From Giesbergeria sp. (GTDB lineage Bacteria; Pseudomonadota; Gammaproteobacteria; Burkholderiales; Burkholderiaceae_C), in contig JAGNYI010000008.1 of the NCBI GenBank assembly GCA_017985015.1, forward strand, positions 1-64,000: a DNA stretch of 64,000 nucleotides, in the 5' to 3' direction. Positions 61,628-64,000 of the stretch are shown here, one piece after another. The translations under genes were made by a program, and so were the position numbers. Numbering within the stretch: position 1 is the first letter of the stretch; each line of letters opens with the position of its first letter. Under the pieces are notes generated by a model. It saw nothing but the letters and a program-made list of their open reading frames with translations. It had not been told where the DNA came from and did no database searches.

Positions 61628-62956
61628 ATGACCACGCTCGACCACACCCACGACCCGGCGGCCCGCAGCTGGGTGGCTTCGGCCAACGCGCCCGGCGCCG
61701 ATTTCCCGATCCAGAACCTGCCCTTTGCCGTGTTCCGCCGCCACGGGAGCGACGAGCCGTTTCGTGGCGGCGTGGCCATTGGCGACCAGGTGATCGACCT
61801 GGCACGCGTCGCCGTGGCCGGCTGCCTGGACGGTGTGGCCCACGAGGCGGCCCTTGCGGGCGCTCAGCCCTACCTCAACGAACTGATGGCCATGGGCCCC
61901 CAGGCCGCACGCGCGCTGCGCCACGGCCTGTTTGCGCTTTTGAGGGAGGGCGCAGAGGGCCCTGAAGCCGACGCCCTGCGCGGCTGCTTGACGCCGCAGC
62001 TTGCGGTGCAGTACACGCTGCCGGTACAGGTGCACAACTACACCGACTTCTATACCTCCATCCACCATGCGCGCAACGTCGGCCACATGATCCGGCCCGA
62101 CCAGCCGCTGTCGCCGAACTTCCAGTGGCTGCCCATTGCGTACCACGGCCGAGCATCCAGCGTGGTGGTGAGCGGCACCGACTTCCACCGCCCCATGGGC
62201 CAGGCCCTTGCGCCGGGCGCGGCCGCACCAGTGTACGGGCCTTGCGCGCGGCTCGATTTCGAGCTGGAGATGGCGATCTATGTCGGGCGCGGCAACGCGC
62301 TGGGCGAGCAAGTGCCGCTGGCACAAGCGGAAGAGCACATCTTTGGCATGGGGCTGCTCAACGACTGGTCGGCGCGCGACCACCAGTTCTGGGAGATGGC
62401 GCCGCTCGGCCCCTTCCTGGGCAAGAACTTCTGCACCAGCGTCTCACCCTGGGTGGTGACCATGGATGCGCTGGCCCCCTACCGCGTGGGCGCCGTGCAC
62501 CGGCCTGCGTCTGATCCGCATCCCTTGGCCTACCTGGCCCAGGATGCCAACCAGCGCCGTGGAGGCATTGACGTGCGCCTGACCGTGGGCCTGGAGACGG
62601 CGCTGCACCGCCAGCGGGGCCTGCCCCCGGCCGAAATCACCCACACCAGCTTTCGCCACCAGTACTGGACCGTGGCGCAAATGCTCACCCAGCACACGGT
62701 GGGCGGCTGCAACCTGCAAAGTGGCGACTTGCTGGGCACCGGCACCATCTCGGGCCCGGCGCCCGAAGAAGCCGGCGCCATGGTCGAACTGAGCCTGGGT
62801 GGCACCCAGCCGCTCACGCTGACCGGCACCGGCGAGCAGCGCCGCTTTCTGGAAGACGGCGATGCGGTGGTGCTGCGCGGCTGGTGCGAGGCGCCGGGCG
62901 CCGCACGCATCGGATTTGGCGAATGCCGCGGGATGGTACTGCCCGTCGCGACTTGA
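61628..62956 (+). CDS. fahA: fumarylacetoacetase
   Basis: A 442-residue enzyme of normal length with the N-terminal FAH domain (about 15-120) and catalytic domain. Metal and catalytic sites appear in VHNYTDFYTSIHHARNVG, ARLDFELEMAIYVGRGNA and LLNDWSARDHQFWEMAPLG. It hydrolyses fumarylacetoacetate, or a similar acyl-pyruvate/acylacetate, to a dicarboxylate and acetoacetate. Acetoacetyl-CoA synthetase, 6 kb away, could use the acetoacetate. No homogentisate dioxygenase or maleylacetoacetate isomerase is near, so a pathway other than tyrosine breakdown is likely. Confidence 0.88.
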   Translation: MTTLDHTHDPAARSWVASANAPGADFPIQNLPFAVFRRHGSDEPFRGGVAIGDQVIDLARVAVAGCLDGVAHEAALAGAQPYLNELMAMGPQAARALRHGLFALLREGAEGPEADALRGCLTPQLAVQYTLPVQVHNYTDFYTSIHHARNVGHMIRPDQPLSPNFQWLPIAYHGRASSVVVSGTDFHRPMGQALAPGAAAPVYGPCARLDFELEMAIYVGRGNALGEQVPLAQAEEHIFGMGLLNDWSARDHQFWEMAPLGPFLGKNFCTSVSPWVVTMDALAPYRVGAVHRPASDPHPLAYLAQDANQRRGGIDVRLTVGLETALHRQRGLPPAEITHTSFRHQYWTVAQMLTQHTVGGCNLQSGDLLGTGTISGPAPEEAGAMVELSLGGTQPLTLTGTGEQRRFLEDGDAVVLRGWCEAPGAARIGFGECRGMVLPVAT

Positions 62957-63015
62957 ATTTCAAGCAAAAATGGCCTCTAGCGCTTAATGCATAAGCACTT
63001 ATAGCTATTATTTCG
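62955..63015 (-). repeat. dispersed palindromic repeat, copy 7 (inverted)
   Basis: Reads tggcctctagcgcttaatgc, then ataagcacttatagctat, the inverted form of the repeat, between the convergent fahA and TetR genes. Confidence 0.65.
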
Positions 63016-63046
63016 AGAGCGATTGGCTGATTTCACAGCGAGCCGC

Positions 63047-63727
63047 CTAGGCGGGCATGCTCGGCGCCGCGGCCGTCTTGCGGCGCGTGCGCAGACCGAT
63101 GACGCGGCAGGCCAGCTGCGTCAGTTCGTCCACCACCGCCTCTTGCGGCAGGCGGCCGTCCGGGCGGTACCAGTGGAAGAGAAAACCCGGCAGGCTGCAG
63201 GCCGCCAGCGCCGTGATCTTGGTTTCGTTGAACTCCAGCATGCCGTCCGCGCGGCCCTGCTCCAGCAGTGCGCACATGCGGTCATAGAAATGCCGGGCAA
63301 TCTCCTTCTGCGCCGCTCGGTATTCGGGGCGGTACGCCTGGGGCTCGCGGTAGGGGAAGAAGGCCGAGGGGTAATGCGTCAAGGTGGCCCCGATCAAGCG
63401 CCGCAGGCCGTCCTCCAGCTTGGCGTGCGCCGGCCTCGGGTCGTCCGCAGGGAAGTCCATGCTGGTGAAGCACGCCACTGTCGGCGCCCATGACAGCATT
63501 TCGAAGATTTCCTGCTTGTTGCGGAAGTAGTAATACACGAAGGGCTTGGTCATGCCCAGCGCCGCCACGATCTGCTCCATGGTGGTGGCCGCATAGCCCT
63601 GCTTGGCAAACAGCGCCTCGGCCGCGCGAAGAATGCGCTCGCGCTTCTCGTCCGAACCCTCGCGGGGCTTGGCTTGCGGAGGTTTTCTGGATGCTGGCCG
63701 CTTGGGGTTCTTGCTGTCTTGTCGCAT
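63047..63727 (-). CDS. TetR family transcriptional regulator
   Basis: A 226-residue regulator. Basic N-terminal tail, then HTH at about 28-75 (RILRAAEALFAKQGYAATTM followed by MTKPFVYYYFRNKQEIFEML). Divergent from the acyl-CoA ligase gene, with a long dyad between. Such TetR proteins commonly sense acyl-CoA or a pathway intermediate. Confidence 0.9.
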   Translation of the reverse strand: MRQDSKNPKRPASRKPPQAKPREGSDEKRERILRAAEALFAKQGYAATTMEQIVAALGMTKPFVYYYFRNKQEIFEMLSWAPTVACFTSMDFPADDPRPAHAKLEDGLRRLIGATLTHYPSAFFPYREPQAYRPEYRAAQKEIARHFYDRMCALLEQGRADGMLEFNETKITALAACSLPGFLFHWYRPDGRLPQEAVVDELTQLACRVIGLRTRRKTAAAPSMPA

Positions 63728-63731
63728 AAGT

Positions 63732-63768
63732 TATACCTGCTGGTAGGTTCAATCTACCTGGGGGTATA
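63732..63768. promoter_or_regulatory. nested dyad operator between TetR and acyl-CoA ligase genes
   Basis: TATACC-N4-GGTAG-N7-CTACC-N4-GGTATA is symmetric about 63750 (arms 63732-63737 with 63763-63768, and 63742-63746 with 63754-63758). It covers the gap just before the TetR start, as expected for an autoregulating repressor. Confidence 0.75.
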
Positions 63769-63819
63769 TATTGACAGACACAAGCCCGTCATTTCCACAG
63801 GGCGCCCCAAGGAGACTCC

Positions 63820-64000
63820 ATGACCACCACCGGTTTGCTGCCGTCCGACCTTCCGCTGCATGAGCACCTGCGCGCCCATGCGCGGGCTACGCCCGACAAG
63901 GCGGCTTACCTCTGGTACGGCGCGCGCATCACCTTTACCGAGCTGGATCAGGCGAGCGACGCCTTTGCCGCGCACCTGCACCAGCTGGGCGTGCGCAAAG
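63820..64000 (+). CDS. AMP-dependent acyl-CoA ligase, 5' part (cut by window edge)
   Basis: The first 60 residues of an adenylate-forming ligase (LPLHEHLRAHARATPDKAAY, RITFTELDQASDAFAAHLHQ). The start ATG at 63820 follows AAGGAG. The AMP-binding and catalytic motifs lie beyond the window. The divergent TetR gene and the catabolic operon suggest activation of an acyl intermediate. Confidence 0.8.
   Translation, partial: MTTTGLLPSDLPLHEHLRAHARATPDKAAYLWYGARITFTELDQASDAFAAHLHQLGVRK

Noticed and set aside
1..64000. CRISPR arrays, rRNA, tRNA or prophage genes
   Set aside because: No regularly spaced repeats, no recognisable RNA genes, and no phage structural, integrase or transposase genes were found by eye.

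Overview
The window is GC-rich chromosomal DNA, most likely from a Comamonadaceae member of the Betaproteobacteria (Acidovorax/Rhodoferax/Polaromonas-like). This is inferred from gene content (minCDE, GTP-type PEP carboxykinase, FtrABCD iron uptake, several TRAP transporters, an ArgP-type regulator, a NorR-type regulator with GGT-N7-ACC sites). It also rests on about ten dispersed copies of a short palindromic repeat (core like gatagctg..agcgctt..aagcgctagaggcc) in gaps between genes. I recognised no rRNA or tRNA gene, no CRISPR array and no intact insertion sequence.

Layout. 1-1000 is decayed accessory DNA: a truncated P-loop ATPase, the first codons of a DUF2130-type gene, and a fragment matching two separated stretches of nrdG found later in the window. 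An intact Xre/RES toxin-antitoxin pair follows (1079-2211). 2299-8785 holds a TetR regulator divergent from an AidB-like acyl-CoA dehydrogenase, a secreted chalcone-isomerase-like protein, a chemoreceptor, a membrane-anchored thioredoxin-like protein and an aldo/keto reductase. 9032-14791 is an anaerobic/nitric-oxide block: nrdG, a 58-aa glycyl-radical protein, nrdD (which lacks a glycyl-radical site of its own), a hemerythrin protein and divergent norR. Two NrdR boxes precede nrdD and three NorR-type sites lie at the start of norR. 14985-21020 has a second chemoreceptor, threonine ammonia-lyase, a 46-aa membrane protein, queC and pckG. 21058-25608 is an iron-uptake operon ftrA-porin-ftrB-ftrC-ftrD in which an OprB-like porin is embedded.

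25899-36820 is a mixed region: a DUF1127 small protein facing a LysR gene, a secreted protein of unknown function whose stop codon is the target site of a 179-bp MITE, a metallophosphoesterase, a universal stress protein, two fasciclin-domain proteins, TetR and ArgP-like regulators, an orphan branched-chain amino-acid-type binding protein, an M14 carboxypeptidase and a flavin reductase. 36840-43771 is a TRAP system (dctMQP plus a second dctP) with a divergent DctS/DctR two-component pair. 43921-53670 contains an SH3-domain protein, a MOSC protein, minCDE, a triple-PAS GGDEF-EAL protein, a repeat-containing lipoprotein, a DMT exporter, a small acidic protein and pssA.

53843-64000 is a catabolic region: acetoacetyl-CoA synthetase divergent from a TetR gene, then a TRAP transporter (P, Q, M), an SMP-30-type lactonase, a cyclase/kynurenine-formamidase-like hydrolase and a fumarylacetoacetase in one direction. 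It ends with a second TetR gene divergent from an acyl-CoA ligase cut by the window edge. The natural reading is uptake of an organic acid, ring or lactone opening, C-C hydrolysis to acetoacetate-like products and CoA activation; the substrate cannot be read from the sequence.

The most notable observation is the class III ribonucleotide reductase, whose glycyl-radical domain is encoded as a separate 58-residue protein between nrdD and nrdG.
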